Assembly (NCBI RefSeq): GCF_024707505.1 | Contig: NZ_CP102605.1 | Span: forward strand, 186,001 to 250,000 | Source: Pantoea sp. SOD02 | Lineage (GTDB): Bacteria > Pseudomonadota > Gammaproteobacteria > Enterobacterales > Enterobacteriaceae | Length of the DNA: 64,000 nucleotides | Direction: 5' to 3' | Part shown: positions 18,160 to 26,684 of the stretch, piece by piece | How the letters are laid out: each line of letters starts with the position of its first letter | How positions within the stretch are numbered: the first letter of the stretch is position 1 | The notes under the pieces: generated by a model | What the model saw: the letters and a program-made list of their open reading frames with translations, nothing else | What the model was told of the DNA's origin: nothing | Databases searched by the model: none | Program-made: the position numbers and the translations under genes

Positions 18160-18229
18160 AAACACTGGCAGATGGGGCTGCTGCGAGCGGTCGAAATAAA
18201 TTAAGTTCGATCATGCGGGATTTTGTAGT

Positions 18230-18247
18230 GTGCGCATTCATGCGCAC
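18230..18247. repeat. REP type B core
   Basis: GTGCGCATTCATGCGCAC palindrome, a solitary type B element 82 bases before the response regulator start. Confidence 0.8.
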
Positions 18248-18328
18248 CTGGCCGAAGCAGAAGCGAAACTAATTGCCTCCACACGCTGTCTTTAACTCAT
18301 CTGCGTAACCTTCTGCCTGGAAAATTAA

Positions 18329-19030
18329 ATGACCTCCGTTCTGTTAATTGAGGACGATCACCGGCTGGCCCAGATGATCGTGCCTTACCTCACGCAGTAC
18401 GAATTCAAAGTGGTGCACAGCGCCAGCGCGCAGGATGCGCAGTTCAAAATGAAACAGCGCGAATTTGATGTGGTATTGCTGGATTTGATGCTGGGCGATG
18501 CCGATGGTTTAGCGCTGTGCCGCGAGATTCGCAGCCAGTGTCACAATGAACCGGCGATCATTATGGTGACAGGGCGCGGCGATCCCGCTGATCGCATTAT
18601 CGGGCTGGAGGTGGGTGCGGATGATTATCTGCCAAAGCCGTTTGAGCCGCGCGAACTGCTGGCACGGATGCGTGCGGTGCTGCGCCGCATCAGGCCAGGC
18701 AGCCGGGCAAGTAGCGACCACATCATTCGTTCCGGCCCGCTGGAGATCGATACCGCCGCGCGCACCGTGCTGCTGAATCAGCAAGCCTGTTCCCTCACTT
18801 CGTTACAGTTCGATCTGCTGGTCTCGCTGGCGCGCCAGGCCGGACGCGTGCTGAATCGTGAACAAATCTGGCAGTCGGTGCGCGGTGAAACCTACGACAG
18901 CTTTGATCGGGCGATTGATGTGCATATTGGCCGCATCCGCCAGCTTATCGAAGACGATCCGCGTGCGCCGAAACGCATCATCACCGTGCGCGGCGTCGGC
19001 TATGTCTTCTCGGCGTTGCCCAGTGCATGA
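18329..19030 (+). CDS. OmpR-family response regulator
   Basis: The 233-residue protein has a receiver domain (1-120) with the acidic pair ED9-10, phosphoacceptor D52 in VVLLDLMLGD and Lys in DDYLPKPFEP, then a winged-helix DNA-binding domain (about 130-230) with FDRAIDVHIGRIRQLIEDDP and ITVRGVGYVF. It resembles RstA-type regulators. Its stop overlaps the sensor kinase start by four bases (ATGA), so the pair is coupled. The downstream MipA/OmpV gene is a likely target, as this gene order is common for such systems (inference). Confidence 0.93.
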   Translation: MTSVLLIEDDHRLAQMIVPYLTQYEFKVVHSASAQDAQFKMKQREFDVVLLDLMLGDADGLALCREIRSQCHNEPAIIMVTGRGDPADRIIGLEVGADDYLPKPFEPRELLARMRAVLRRIRPGSRASSDHIIRSGPLEIDTAARTVLLNQQACSLTSLQFDLLVSLARQAGRVLNREQIWQSVRGETYDSFDRAIDVHIGRIRQLIEDDPRAPKRIITVRGVGYVFSALPSA

Positions 19031-20295
19031 AGCGTCTCGCCGATTTTCCGCTGCATCTGCAGATCTTCTTCGCCTTCAGCTGCGCGCTGTTTATGGTGGT
19101 GATCTGCACCATTGCGCTCTGGTTGTGGAACAAAGATGACAATCCGAATCTGCAGGCTTTTGCCACCTTTTCAGAGCTGGTGGAGCAGAACCTGCCGCCA
19201 GCCGATGCGCCGCGCGATGTGCAAATGGCGGCGATGGATCGTTGGATGCAGCGCGCCCACACGCGTTTTGCCCTGTTTACCGCCAATGGTGAACAGCTCA
19301 GTCGCCCGCTTGATCCGCCGCTGGCATTCCCGCCGCGTGACGCCTTTGGGCAGATCGAGGATGACTGGTACGGCATGCGCTTCGTCTGGCAGCTTAAGGA
19401 CAAACGCGTGTTGGTCACGCAGTTCAGGAGCGATCAGCAGAAACGTCCGTGGCTGTTTATTCTGCTGATGCTGGGATTGGCGGGCAGCGTGGCGCTGATC
19501 TCCTTCCCGGTAATACGCCGCTTAACCGCGCGGCTGGAGTCGCTGCAGCAGAGCGTGGAATCGCTGGGGCGCGGCAATCTCAGCGCGCGCGTAACGGTGG
19601 CCGGACGCGATGAAGTGGCGCAACTCGCCACCAGCTTTAACCGCTCCGCCACGCAGATCGAGCAGTTGGTGCAGTCGCAAAAAACCATGTTGGCAAATGC
19701 CTCGCACGAATTGCGATCGCCGCTGATGCGCATTCAGATGGCGGCGGCGTTACTGGCACCGGACGATTCGCCAACGCGCCGCGAGTTGCAACGCAGCGTC
19801 GGCGAACTGGACGGGCTGGTGGAAGAGATTCTCACGTTGAGTCGTCTGGAGATGGCGAACAGTGCCATCAGCGGCGATTTCCAGCATGCAGATATCACGG
19901 CGATCGCAGCGGAAGAGTGCGCCGCCGTGCAAATTGAGTTGCAGGCCGAACATGTGGTGGCGCAGGTTGATGCGCGGCTGATTCGCCGCTTGCTGCGCAA
20001 CCTGCTTGAGAACGCGCTGCGCTACGCCGGGCCGGAAATTTGCGTCGCGCTCCGGCACGCGGCGGATCGGCACTTTACGCTCGAGGTGCAGGATCGCGGT
20101 CCCGGCATTCCGCATGAAGAACTGGAGCGTATTTTCCAGCCGTTTTACCGCCTCACTCATCGCGGCAACGGCACAGGATTGGGCCTGGCGCTGGTGCGGT
20201 CAATTAGCGAGTACCATGGCGGCAGCATCAGCGTGAGTAATCGTGCTGGCGGCGGAGCCTGTTTCTGCGTGCGTTTACCGCTGGCTGTTACATAA
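19027..20295 (+). CDS. HAMP-domain sensor histidine kinase
   Basis: The 422-residue kinase has TM1 about 13-34, a periplasmic domain of roughly 105 residues and TM2 about 142-160. A HAMP domain follows (RRLTARLESLQQSVESLGRG). Phospho-acceptor H227 is in NASHELRSPLMRI, the N box in RRLLRNLLENALRYA and the G boxes in DRGPGIPHEELERIF and GTGLGLALVRS. It is the partner of the regulator just upstream. The stimulus is unknown; the periplasmic domain is not one I recognise. Confidence 0.93.
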   Translation: MKRLADFPLHLQIFFAFSCALFMVVICTIALWLWNKDDNPNLQAFATFSELVEQNLPPADAPRDVQMAAMDRWMQRAHTRFALFTANGEQLSRPLDPPLAFPPRDAFGQIEDDWYGMRFVWQLKDKRVLVTQFRSDQQKRPWLFILLMLGLAGSVALISFPVIRRLTARLESLQQSVESLGRGNLSARVTVAGRDEVAQLATSFNRSATQIEQLVQSQKTMLANASHELRSPLMRIQMAAALLAPDDSPTRRELQRSVGELDGLVEEILTLSRLEMANSAISGDFQHADITAIAAEECAAVQIELQAEHVVAQVDARLIRRLLRNLLENALRYAGPEICVALRHAADRHFTLEVQDRGPGIPHEELERIFQPFYRLTHRGNGTGLGLALVRSISEYHGGSISVSNRAGGGACFCVRLPLAVT

Positions 20296-20296
20296 C

Positions 20297-20311
20297 TTTA
20301 CCGGAGGTAAA
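20297..20311. promoter_or_regulatory. Inverted repeat before mipA-like gene
   Basis: TTTACC-GGA-GGTAAA in the 80-base gap between the kinase and the MipA/OmpV gene. It is flanked by the direct motifs GTTACATAA and GTTACACAA about 32 bases apart, which could be sites for the OmpR-type regulator (inference). Confidence 0.35.
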
Positions 20312-20375
20312 AACCGGCGTTACACAAGGCTGGTGCAATGGGCTCATAACTCTGTGCTCATAAAGGAAGATGTCG

Positions 20376-21155
20376 ATGCATTCCACCCTGGCTCAACCTC
20401 TCGCGCTGTTTTGTCTGCTGTCGGCGGCAAGTTTCCCGGTTCTTGCCGATTCCTCGCAGAATGAGTTTTCTGGTTTTATTGGCGGCGGCGTCGGGGTGAA
20501 ACCGAAATACTCCGGCGCGAAAGAGAACAAAACCGACTTCGTGCCGGCGATCAAACTCAATTACGGCCCGCTGTTTGTCGGCGGCGTGGATGATCTGATC
20601 GCTCTCGGCTGGAACGTCGCTAAAACAGAAAGCTGGACCTTTGCGCTGGGCGTTGGCACTAACATTTCGCCGCGCCAGGAATCTGATGATCCGCATTTAA
20701 AAGGATTGGGCGATATTGATGTCACACCACGCGCCTTCACCTCAGCGATTTACGAGAGCGATTATTTTAAAGGCGGCGTGATTTTGACGCAGGATGTGGG
20801 CGGCAATCAGCAGGGCTTTAAACTCGCCTCCTATGCGCATCTGCAATGGCGTCCAACGCAAAGCCTGCGACTGTTCACCGGGCCGAATCTCAGTTGGGCC
20901 GACAGTGATTACATGCAGACGCAATATGGTGTCACGGCAGCGCAGTCGGCGCGCAGCGGTTTGGCGCGCTACGATGCCGGAGCCGGCATAGAAAAAGTGG
21001 GTTGGGAAGCAGGATTGGAGTATGCGCTAACGCCAGCGTGGCTGATTGGCGCGCGGGTAAACGTGCAGCATCTGGAGAACCACGCCGCCGACAGCCCAAT
21101 TACCGAGGAAAAAGGGCAGGTAAGCGGCGCGTTGTATGCGGCGTGGCGTTTTTAA
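20376..21155 (+). CDS. MipA/OmpV-family outer membrane protein
   Basis: The 259-residue product has a signal peptide (MHSTLAQPLALFCLLSAASF, cleavage after VLA) and a beta-rich mature part: FSGFIGGGVGVKPKYSGAKE, WTFALGVGTNISPRQES, HLQWRPTQSLRLFTGPNLSW and the C-terminal strand GQVSGALYAAWRF ending in Phe. This is the MipA/OmpV family of small barrels linked to murein scaffolding or solute permeation. ATG 20376 is preferred over 20370 because AAGGA sits too close to the latter. It lies 80 bases after the sensor kinase gene on the same strand. It ends one base from the convergent reductase gene. Confidence 0.85.
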   Translation: MHSTLAQPLALFCLLSAASFPVLADSSQNEFSGFIGGGVGVKPKYSGAKENKTDFVPAIKLNYGPLFVGGVDDLIALGWNVAKTESWTFALGVGTNISPRQESDDPHLKGLGDIDVTPRAFTSAIYESDYFKGGVILTQDVGGNQQGFKLASYAHLQWRPTQSLRLFTGPNLSWADSDYMQTQYGVTAAQSARSGLARYDAGAGIEKVGWEAGLEYALTPAWLIGARVNVQHLENHAADSPITEEKGQVSGALYAAWRF

Positions 21156-21156
21156 T

Positions 21157-22047
21157 TCAGCCCGGACCTTCGCTACCGGCCGCCAGCAGCGGCACAATCA
21201 CATCGCTGATTGGCGTCGGAATGCCGCGCGCCCGGCCATATCGTTGCACCACGCCGTTGCGGATATCCCACTCCAGCGGACGATCGGCCTGGCGATCGGC
21301 AAGGATCGAAGTGCCTAAATCACTCGGCGCGCGGTGGAAGCGTTCGACAATCTCCTGCGGCACTTCATCTTTCAACGCGGCACCTTCGGCGCGTGCCACC
21401 GTCAAGCACTCCTGTAAATAGGCCAGCGCCAGCGCGGTTATGTCTTCGCGCTGGAACATGCCCGCACGACGATTCGACAGCACCATCAAACCGGCAACTG
21501 CGTTTTGCAGCAGCTTGCGCCAGGCGATGGTAAGAAAATCGGCAGAGAGATCGACTGCGCAGCGTGTGTCTTTTAAGGCAGTAACCACGCGTTCGGCCTG
21601 CGGGGTTTCTGGCAGCGTCAGGCGCGGCTTTTCGCGCAGCCAAACCGAAGCATCCGGCTCGCGCTGGGCCGGGAACCACACCACCGACGGCAGCACGGTC
21701 GCGCCATTGACGTAAGGCGCGAGTTGGCTTTTCTGCTCAACGCCATTCTGCAGCGCGCACACCACGGTTTTTTCATTGCACAGCGCTGCGAGCCACGGCG
21801 CGGTGTCTTCGACCTGAGTGGTTTTTACCGCCACAAACACCAGATCGAACGGCTGCGCGATCTCGGCGGGATTGGTCAGCACCGGGCCGGGAACAATAAT
21901 TTTGCCGCTGTCTTGACGCAGCTCGAGCTGCGGATGCGCGGTACGCCCGCAAATCGTTGGCGTGCGTCCAACTTCATGCAGTGCCGCCGCGATGGTGGTG
22001 CCAATCGCGCCCGGTCCAATAAGGGCGATGGTGGGATTCTCAGACAT
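21157..22047 (-). CDS. Ketopantoate reductase (PanE/ApbA)-family oxidoreductase
   Basis: The 296-residue enzyme starts with the NADP-binding motif IALIGPGAIGTTIAAAL and continues with VFVAVKTTQVEDTAPWL, ALQNGVEQ and the C-terminal helical domain containing AWRKLLQNAVAGLMVLSNRRAG. The family reduces 2-dehydropantoate to pantoate. Several enterobacteria carry a second PanE-like oxidoreductase besides panE, and this copy is not in a pantothenate context, so the substrate is left open. ATG 22047 has an AGGAG site. The next gene upstream on the strand is a DeoR regulator 60 bases away, possibly in one transcript. Confidence 0.82.
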   Translation of the reverse strand: MSENPTIALIGPGAIGTTIAAALHEVGRTPTICGRTAHPQLELRQDSGKIIVPGPVLTNPAEIAQPFDLVFVAVKTTQVEDTAPWLAALCNEKTVVCALQNGVEQKSQLAPYVNGATVLPSVVWFPAQREPDASVWLREKPRLTLPETPQAERVVTALKDTRCAVDLSADFLTIAWRKLLQNAVAGLMVLSNRRAGMFQREDITALALAYLQECLTVARAEGAALKDEVPQEIVERFHRAPSDLGTSILADRQADRPLEWDIRNGVVQRYGRARGIPTPISDVIVPLLAAGSEGPG

Positions 22048-22107
22048 CTTATTAAGCTCCTGATTATCAAGTGGCAGATCGTTTGTTCAGCAGCGAAGAA
22101 TAGCCGG

Positions 22108-22872
22108 TTACAGCACGGTTATGTGCTTTTTCCTTAGCAGTTGGCACATTTCGTCATCGGGCTGAGTATCAACGATCAACGTACTCGCCAGAGACAGCTC
22201 GCCGATGGCAAACGCCGAGGCGGAATTCAGCTTTTCATTCGATACCATCACCACCGTTTCCGCCGCGCGTGCGGAAAGCGCGCGTTTCACACTGGCTTCT
22301 TCGTAATTGCCGGTGGTTAATCCTGCGGTTTTATGTACGCCGGTTACACCCATGAAGAACAGATCGGCATTAATCCGCGCAATCGCTTCCAGCACCGCCG
22401 CACCCACCGCAACCACCGAATGGCGATACAACAGGCCGCCAATCATGATCACTTCAACCTGCGGATAATCCACCAGCGCCACAGCGATACTTGGGCTGTG
22501 CGTTACCACGGTAAAGGCCAGATCCGAAGGCAGCAGCTTCACCATCTCGGCGGTGGTGGTGCCGCCATCGATAATCACCACTTGTCCAGGCTGAATAAGC
22601 TGTACCGCTTTCTGCGCGATAAGGCGCTTGGAGCTGATCTGCACGCTTTTGCGTGTTTCAAACGGTGCGATAGCCGCAGAAACCGGCAGCGCACCGCCGT
22701 GCACCCGTTGCAGTAAACCTTCGGCTGCTAACTCACGCAGATCGCGGCGAATCGAGTCTTCCGACACCGCGAAACGCTGGCTTAGCTCGCTCGACATCAC
22801 CTGATTTTCCTCGGACAGAATAGCGAGGATTTGCTGTTTACGTTGACTGGAAAGCATCAATTTCTCATTCAT
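22108..22872 (-). CDS. DeoR/GlpR-family transcriptional regulator
   Basis: The 254-residue protein has an N-terminal helix-turn-helix (about 8-60: RKQQILAILSEENQVMSSEL, SEDSIRRDLRELAAEGLL, RVHGGALP). A DeoRC sugar-phosphate-sensing domain follows, with IDGGTTTAEMVKLLP and LTTGNYEEASVKRALSARA. It is expected to repress a sugar or nucleoside gene set. ATG 22872 and ATG 22857 are both possible; neither has a strong ribosome site. It is divergent from the DUF4406 gene (113-base gap), the most likely target besides itself. Confidence 0.9.
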   Translation of the reverse strand: MNEKLMLSSQRKQQILAILSEENQVMSSELSQRFAVSEDSIRRDLRELAAEGLLQRVHGGALPVSAAIAPFETRKSVQISSKRLIAQKAVQLIQPGQVVIIDGGTTTAEMVKLLPSDLAFTVVTHSPSIAVALVDYPQVEVIMIGGLLYRHSVVAVGAAVLEAIARINADLFFMGVTGVHKTAGLTTGNYEEASVKRALSARAAETVVMVSNEKLNSASAFAIGELSLASTLIVDTQPDDEMCQLLRKKHITVL

Positions 22873-22985
22873 GTTTTTGCTTGTATCTGCACGATTATGC
22901 ATGTTAGCGTAGATTTTGTCACCAAGAATCGGGCAAACGTGCAAAAAAACGCTTGCCCTAAACATCGAACCTTTGGAGAAGCCCA

Positions 22986-23345
22986 ATGTTAATTCTTATC
23001 GCAGGACCAGTACGCAGCGGCACCAACGGCAATGAAGTGTTAATTCATGAAAATATTAAGAAATTAGACCAGATTGCCCTGCAGGTCTACCAGCGTGGAC
23101 ATACGCCGGTGATTGGTGAATGGCTGGCGTTGCCACTGGCAAGCGCGGCCGGTTCGCAGAAGATTGGCGATGAAATCAGTGAATCTTTTCTCTATCCGGT
23201 AGCGCATCGCTTGATTCATTGTTGCGATGCCATCTTGCGCATTCCGGGCGCTTCACAGGGTGCGGATAACGATGTGCGGATTGGCAAGGAGCGGGGGATT
23301 TCGATTTATACCCAGTTGGATGAGATTCCGGTGGTTGAGGCGTAG
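22986..23345 (+). CDS. DUF4406 (nucleoside 2-deoxyribosyltransferase-like) protein
   Basis: The 119-residue product begins MLILIAGPVRSGTNGNEVLI and has GHTPVIGEWLALPLASAAG and GASQGADNDVRIGKERGISI. It matches DUF4406, related in fold to nucleoside 2-deoxyribosyltransferases and often found beside DeoR regulators. Substrate and reaction are unknown. ATG 22986 lies behind a GGAG site. Expression is probably controlled by the divergent DeoR gene. Confidence 0.7.
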   Translation: MLILIAGPVRSGTNGNEVLIHENIKKLDQIALQVYQRGHTPVIGEWLALPLASAAGSQKIGDEISESFLYPVAHRLIHCCDAILRIPGASQGADNDVRIGKERGISIYTQLDEIPVVEA

Positions 23346-23354
23346 AAAAGGAGT

Positions 23355-23419
23355 GGTCGCCATAAATGGCGACCCTACATAACCTGCAAATATTCGTAGG
23401 GTCGCCATTTATGGCGACC
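23355..23419. repeat. Inverted pair of REP type A
   Basis: Palindromes at 23355-23374 (tail CCCTAC) and 23400-23419 (preceded by CGTAG), facing each other across about 25 bases. Confidence 0.9.
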
Positions 23420-23428
23420 TGGTACGCG

Positions 23429-24175
23429 TTACACCTGCGCCATACCGCCATCAACAAACAACTCTGCGGCGTTGATAAAGCTGGACGCATCGGACGCCAA
23501 AAACGCCACCACTTTACCAATCTCGCCGGGTTCGCCGAGGCGACCTAACGGCACCTGCGCCGCCAGCGCATCAAACAATCCTTGCTGCTGATCTTCAGGC
23601 ACCAAACCACCTAAACCTGGCGTGCGCACCGGGCCGGGGCTGACCACGTTGACGCGAATACCGCGATCTTTCACATCCAGCGCCCACGAGCGGGCAAAGT
23701 TGCGCACTGCGGCTTTACTGGCGCTATACACGCTGAATCCGGCGGTGCCCTGAACCGATGTGGTTGAAGAAGTAAGGATCACCGAGGCGTTGTCGCTCAG
23801 CAGCGGCAGCGCTTTCTGCACGGTGAACAGCACACCACGAACGTTGGTACCAAAGATGCGGTCGAAATGCTCTTCGGTGATAGCACCGAGCGGCAGCATG
23901 TCGCCGCCACCGGCGTTGGCGAAGAGGATATCGAGGCGGCCGGCTTGTTTCGCGATCTCTGCATAGACGTTGTCGAGGTCGCTCAGCACCGAAGCATCAG
24001 CGCGAATACCGCTGGCGCTGGCACCGATGCTGGCAACTGCCGCATCAAGTTCCGCCTGACGACGACCGGTGATAAATACGCGTGCGCCTTGTGCCGCCAA
24101 CTCTTGCGCGGATGCCAAACCGATACCGGTTGTGCCGCCGGTTACCAATGCGATTTTACCGTTGAGTGCGTTCAT
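23429..24175 (-). CDS. SDR-family oxidoreductase
   Basis: The 248-residue classical short-chain dehydrogenase has cofactor motif LVTGGTTGIGLASAQELA, FANAGGG, the catalytic Ser region SSTTSVQG and the YSASK motif (VYSASKAAVRNFARSWALDV), with Asp/Arg spacing consistent with NADP use (ITGRRQAELD). ATG 24175 is preceded by GGAG; the longer frame lacks one. Substrate is unknown. It is divergent from a LysR regulator with 147 bases between starts, the classical layout of a regulator and its target. Confidence 0.9.
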   Translation of the reverse strand: MNALNGKIALVTGGTTGIGLASAQELAAQGARVFITGRRQAELDAAVASIGASASGIRADASVLSDLDNVYAEIAKQAGRLDILFANAGGGDMLPLGAITEEHFDRIFGTNVRGVLFTVQKALPLLSDNASVILTSSTTSVQGTAGFSVYSASKAAVRNFARSWALDVKDRGIRVNVVSPGPVRTPGLGGLVPEDQQQGLFDALAAQVPLGRLGEPGEIGKVVAFLASDASSFINAAELFVDGGMAQV

Positions 24176-24322
24176 GTTTGCTTCTCCAGTGTGTGATGAG
24201 GTTTTGCTGACTGCGATGCAGTGCATGAGAAGCAATCTAACGCCACGGTGTTTACTGATAAATGGTGTAAAATCAAAATGACTATTCCTGTGTGTGGATA
24301 ATTGAATGCAACGGAAGAAAGC

Positions 24323-25264
24323 ATGGATCAGTTAATGGCGATAAAAGCATTTGCGCGTGTCGTTGAGGCGGGCAACTTTACGCGTGCGGCGGATTCACTC
24401 GACATGCCGAACGCCACGCTGAGCAAACTGGTGCAGGAACTGGAAGCGCATCTCGGCATTCGCTTACTACAGCGCACCACGCGGCGTGTCACGGTGACGC
24501 CGGAAGGGCGCGATTACTATGAAAAAGCGCTGCGCATCGTGCGGGATTTGGAAGATATCGATCACTCGTTTAACGCTGAAAGCGCTAAACCTGGCGGCTA
24601 TCTGCGTATTGATATTGGCGGATCAACCGCGCGTGATGTGTTGATACCAGCACTGCCCGATTTTATCGCTCGTTATCCGGACATCCGTATCGATCTTGGC
24701 GTTGCGGATCGCGCGGTGGATTTGATCAGCGGTAATGTTGATTGCGTGATTCGCGGCGGTCCGCTCAGCGATTCGTCTCTGGTGGCGCGGCATTTGGGGG
24801 ATGCAGAGATGATTACCTGCGCCGCGCCGGGCTATTTGAAAACCTACGGCGTGCCAGCTTATCCGCAAGAGCTGAAAAATGGCCATCGCATGGTGAGCTA
24901 TTTGTCGCCGCAGAGCGGCAGGGCATTCCCGTTTCGTTTTACGCAGGGCGAAGAGCAGCTAGAGATTAAGAGCGAGCATCGGATTGGCGTCAATGAAAGT
25001 AACGCGCATCTGGCGGCAGCGGTTGCGGGATTAGGGATCATTCAGACTTTCCGCTATGCAGCGGCGGCAGATTTACAGGCGGGAAAATTGGTAGAGATTC
25101 TCACGGCGTGGCGGCCGGCGAATTATCCGTTTCATGTGGTGTATCCGCAGAATCGCCATCTGACGCAGCGGTTGCGAGTGTTTATTGAATGGCTGAGGGA
25201 AGTGTTTCCAGAGCGATTGAACGGGACAATGTTGGGTCGCCATTCATGGCGACCCCACGAATAA
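24323..25264 (+). CDS. LysR-family transcriptional regulator, REP-encoded C-terminus
   Basis: The 313-residue protein has the winged helix at residues 1-60 (FARVVEAGNFTRAADSLDMP, LSKLVQELEAHLGIRLLQRT) and a periplasmic-binding-fold effector domain (about 85-295) of the type that controls SDR or quinone-reductase genes. ATG 24323 is chosen for its GGAAGAA site; the TTG at 24302 is weaker. The last ten codons (LGRHSWRPHE) and the run to the stop lie in a REP type A element, so the native end has been replaced. The stop codon abuts the convergent YghA-like stop with no gap. Confidence 0.9.
   Translation: MDQLMAIKAFARVVEAGNFTRAADSLDMPNATLSKLVQELEAHLGIRLLQRTTRRVTVTPEGRDYYEKALRIVRDLEDIDHSFNAESAKPGGYLRIDIGGSTARDVLIPALPDFIARYPDIRIDLGVADRAVDLISGNVDCVIRGGPLSDSSLVARHLGDAEMITCAAPGYLKTYGVPAYPQELKNGHRMVSYLSPQSGRAFPFRFTQGEEQLEIKSEHRIGVNESNAHLAAAVAGLGIIQTFRYAAAADLQAGKLVEILTAWRPANYPFHVVYPQNRHLTQRLRVFIEWLREVFPERLNGTMLGRHSWRPHE
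25235..25254. repeat. REP type A inside the LysR gene
   Basis: GGTCGCCATTCATGGCGACC is read in frame as the C-terminus of the LysR regulator. It is the only copy in the window that lies inside an intact coding sequence. Confidence 0.9.
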
Positions 25265-26161
25265 TTAAAGTGTGCCGGTGCCGCCGTCGGAGCACCAAAC
25301 CTGACCGGAGGTGAAGCTGTTTTTCACATCCGCAAAGGTGACGTAGAGCGGGGCGATTTCAGCCGGTTGTCCCGGACGGCCCAGCGGTGCGGATGCACCA
25401 AACTTCTCCACTTTCTCTTGCGGCTGTCCGCCGCTTACCTGCAGCGCGGTCCAGTATGGGCCAGGCGCGACGGCATTGACGCGAATCTGCTCTTTACCCA
25501 GCTGTTTTGCCAGCGCTTTGGTGAAGGCGACAATCGAGGCTTTGGTCTGCGCATAATCCAGCAAAATCGCGCTAGGATCATAAGCCTGCACTGAAGAGGT
25601 ATTGATGATGGAGGAGCCCGCTGGCAGATATTTCAGCGCCGCTTTGGTGATCCAGAACATCGCGTAAACGTTGGTTTTGAAGGTGGCGTCAAAGTCTTCA
25701 GTCGAAAGCGTGCGGATCGATTCGTTGAACTGCTGACGTCCGGCGTTATTCACCAGAATATCCAATCCGCCCAACTGTTCAGCGGCCTGATCGACCAGTT
25801 TCTGGCAGAACTCTTCGGAACGAATGTCGCCCGGAATCGCCACCGCTTTGCGTCCTTCGGCTTCAATCAGTTTCACCACTTCAGCCGCATCGGCTTCTTC
25901 TTCCGGCAGGAAGTTGATAGCCACATCGGCACCTTCACGGGCATAAGCGATGGCCACGGCGCGACCAATACCGGAATCGCCGCCGGTGATAAGCGCTTTA
26001 CGGCCGGTCAATCTGCCGGTACCACGATAGCTGGTTTCACCATGATCGGGACGGGGATCCATTTTGCTCGCCAAACCTGGCATCGGTTGCGTCTGCTTTT
26101 TAAAAGGCGGAACCGGATACGCTTCAGTAATTAAGGTTTTATTGGTGGCTTGCGTTGTCAT
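25265..26161 (-). CDS. YghA-like SDR oxidoreductase (general stress type)
   Basis: The 298-residue short-chain dehydrogenase has the long N-terminal extension of the YghA/GSP39 group (AYPVPPFKKQTQPMPGLASK, DPRPDHGETSYRG). The Rossmann motif is ALITGGDSGIGRAVAIAYAR, followed by LVNNAGRQ, TSSVQAYDPS and the YAQTK active site. Family members are induced by osmotic or stationary-phase stress and may reduce aldehydes or glutathionylated substrates. ATG 26161 has AAGGA at good distance across a TATATATAT spacer. A YciG-like stress protein gene lies upstream on the same strand. Confidence 0.88.
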   Translation of the reverse strand: MTTQATNKTLITEAYPVPPFKKQTQPMPGLASKMDPRPDHGETSYRGTGRLTGRKALITGGDSGIGRAVAIAYAREGADVAINFLPEEEADAAEVVKLIEAEGRKAVAIPGDIRSEEFCQKLVDQAAEQLGGLDILVNNAGRQQFNESIRTLSTEDFDATFKTNVYAMFWITKAALKYLPAGSSIINTSSVQAYDPSAILLDYAQTKASIVAFTKALAKQLGKEQIRVNAVAPGPYWTALQVSGGQPQEKVEKFGASAPLGRPGQPAEIAPLYVTFADVKNSFTSGQVWCSDGGTGTL

Positions 26162-26414
26162 ATATATATATCCTTGTCGCATGAGGTGAATAAATTAAGC
26201 CTGGCATAAATGTGATATTTGTCACGTTAGAAAGTGAACAATCAGATTTATTAAGACGAAACGGCAAGTTAAGGGGGGATAAAAATGGAATGCAGTAACG
26301 TAAGGTTATTAACGGTATTTATTTCATTAGGATAAAAAGGGATGAGATAATTCTGAGGGCGTCCGTGCCCTGGCGGGATTCCAAGGTGCTGTGTGCTATT
26401 TACAGCGTTGATGA

Positions 26415-26567
26415 CTACTTCTTACCGCCTTTCTTACCTGCTTCTGACGCTTTAGCGGGATCGTCTTTGAAACTACCGCCGCTTTTTTCTCCGCCTTTTT
26501 TACCGGCATCTGACGCTTTCTTTTTATCGTCAGCGAAATTACCGGAACCGCCTCTATGCTCAGCCAT
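26415..26567 (-). CDS. YciG-like KGG-repeat stress protein
   Basis: The 50-residue product MAEHRGGSGNFADDKKKASD continues with two KGG motifs (AGKKGGEKSGG and AGKKGGKK). This is the con-10/YciG family of small, disordered, very hydrophilic proteins made in stationary phase or under acid and osmotic stress. ATG 26567 has a GAGAGGA site. The gene precedes the YghA-like gene by about 250 bases on the same strand; both would fit RpoS control, but no promoter was identified. Confidence 0.85.
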   Translation of the reverse strand: MAEHRGGSGNFADDKKKASDAGKKGGEKSGGSFKDDPAKASEAGKKGGKK

Positions 26568-26684
26568 AAAACATCCTCTCGTGAGTTGTTGTTGCATGGC
26601 GGAAATAACTGCTTCAACGCCATGCCCGTGCTGCAAATTTAAGATTAGCGAGCTTCAGATTAATCACAAGCGGAGCGGAAGTGA

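Larger units (their letters stand above)
18023..18328. other. Divergent control region proP / two-component operon
   Basis: A 306-base gap that must hold promoters for proP (minus) and the response regulator (plus). It contains one perfect inverted repeat and one REP type B core, listed separately. No promoter could be assigned with confidence. Confidence 0.5.

Noticed and set aside
26360..26390. Hairpin AGGGC-GTCCGT-GCCCT after the yciG-like gene as terminator
   Set aside because: Only five pairs and no T-tract on the relevant strand.
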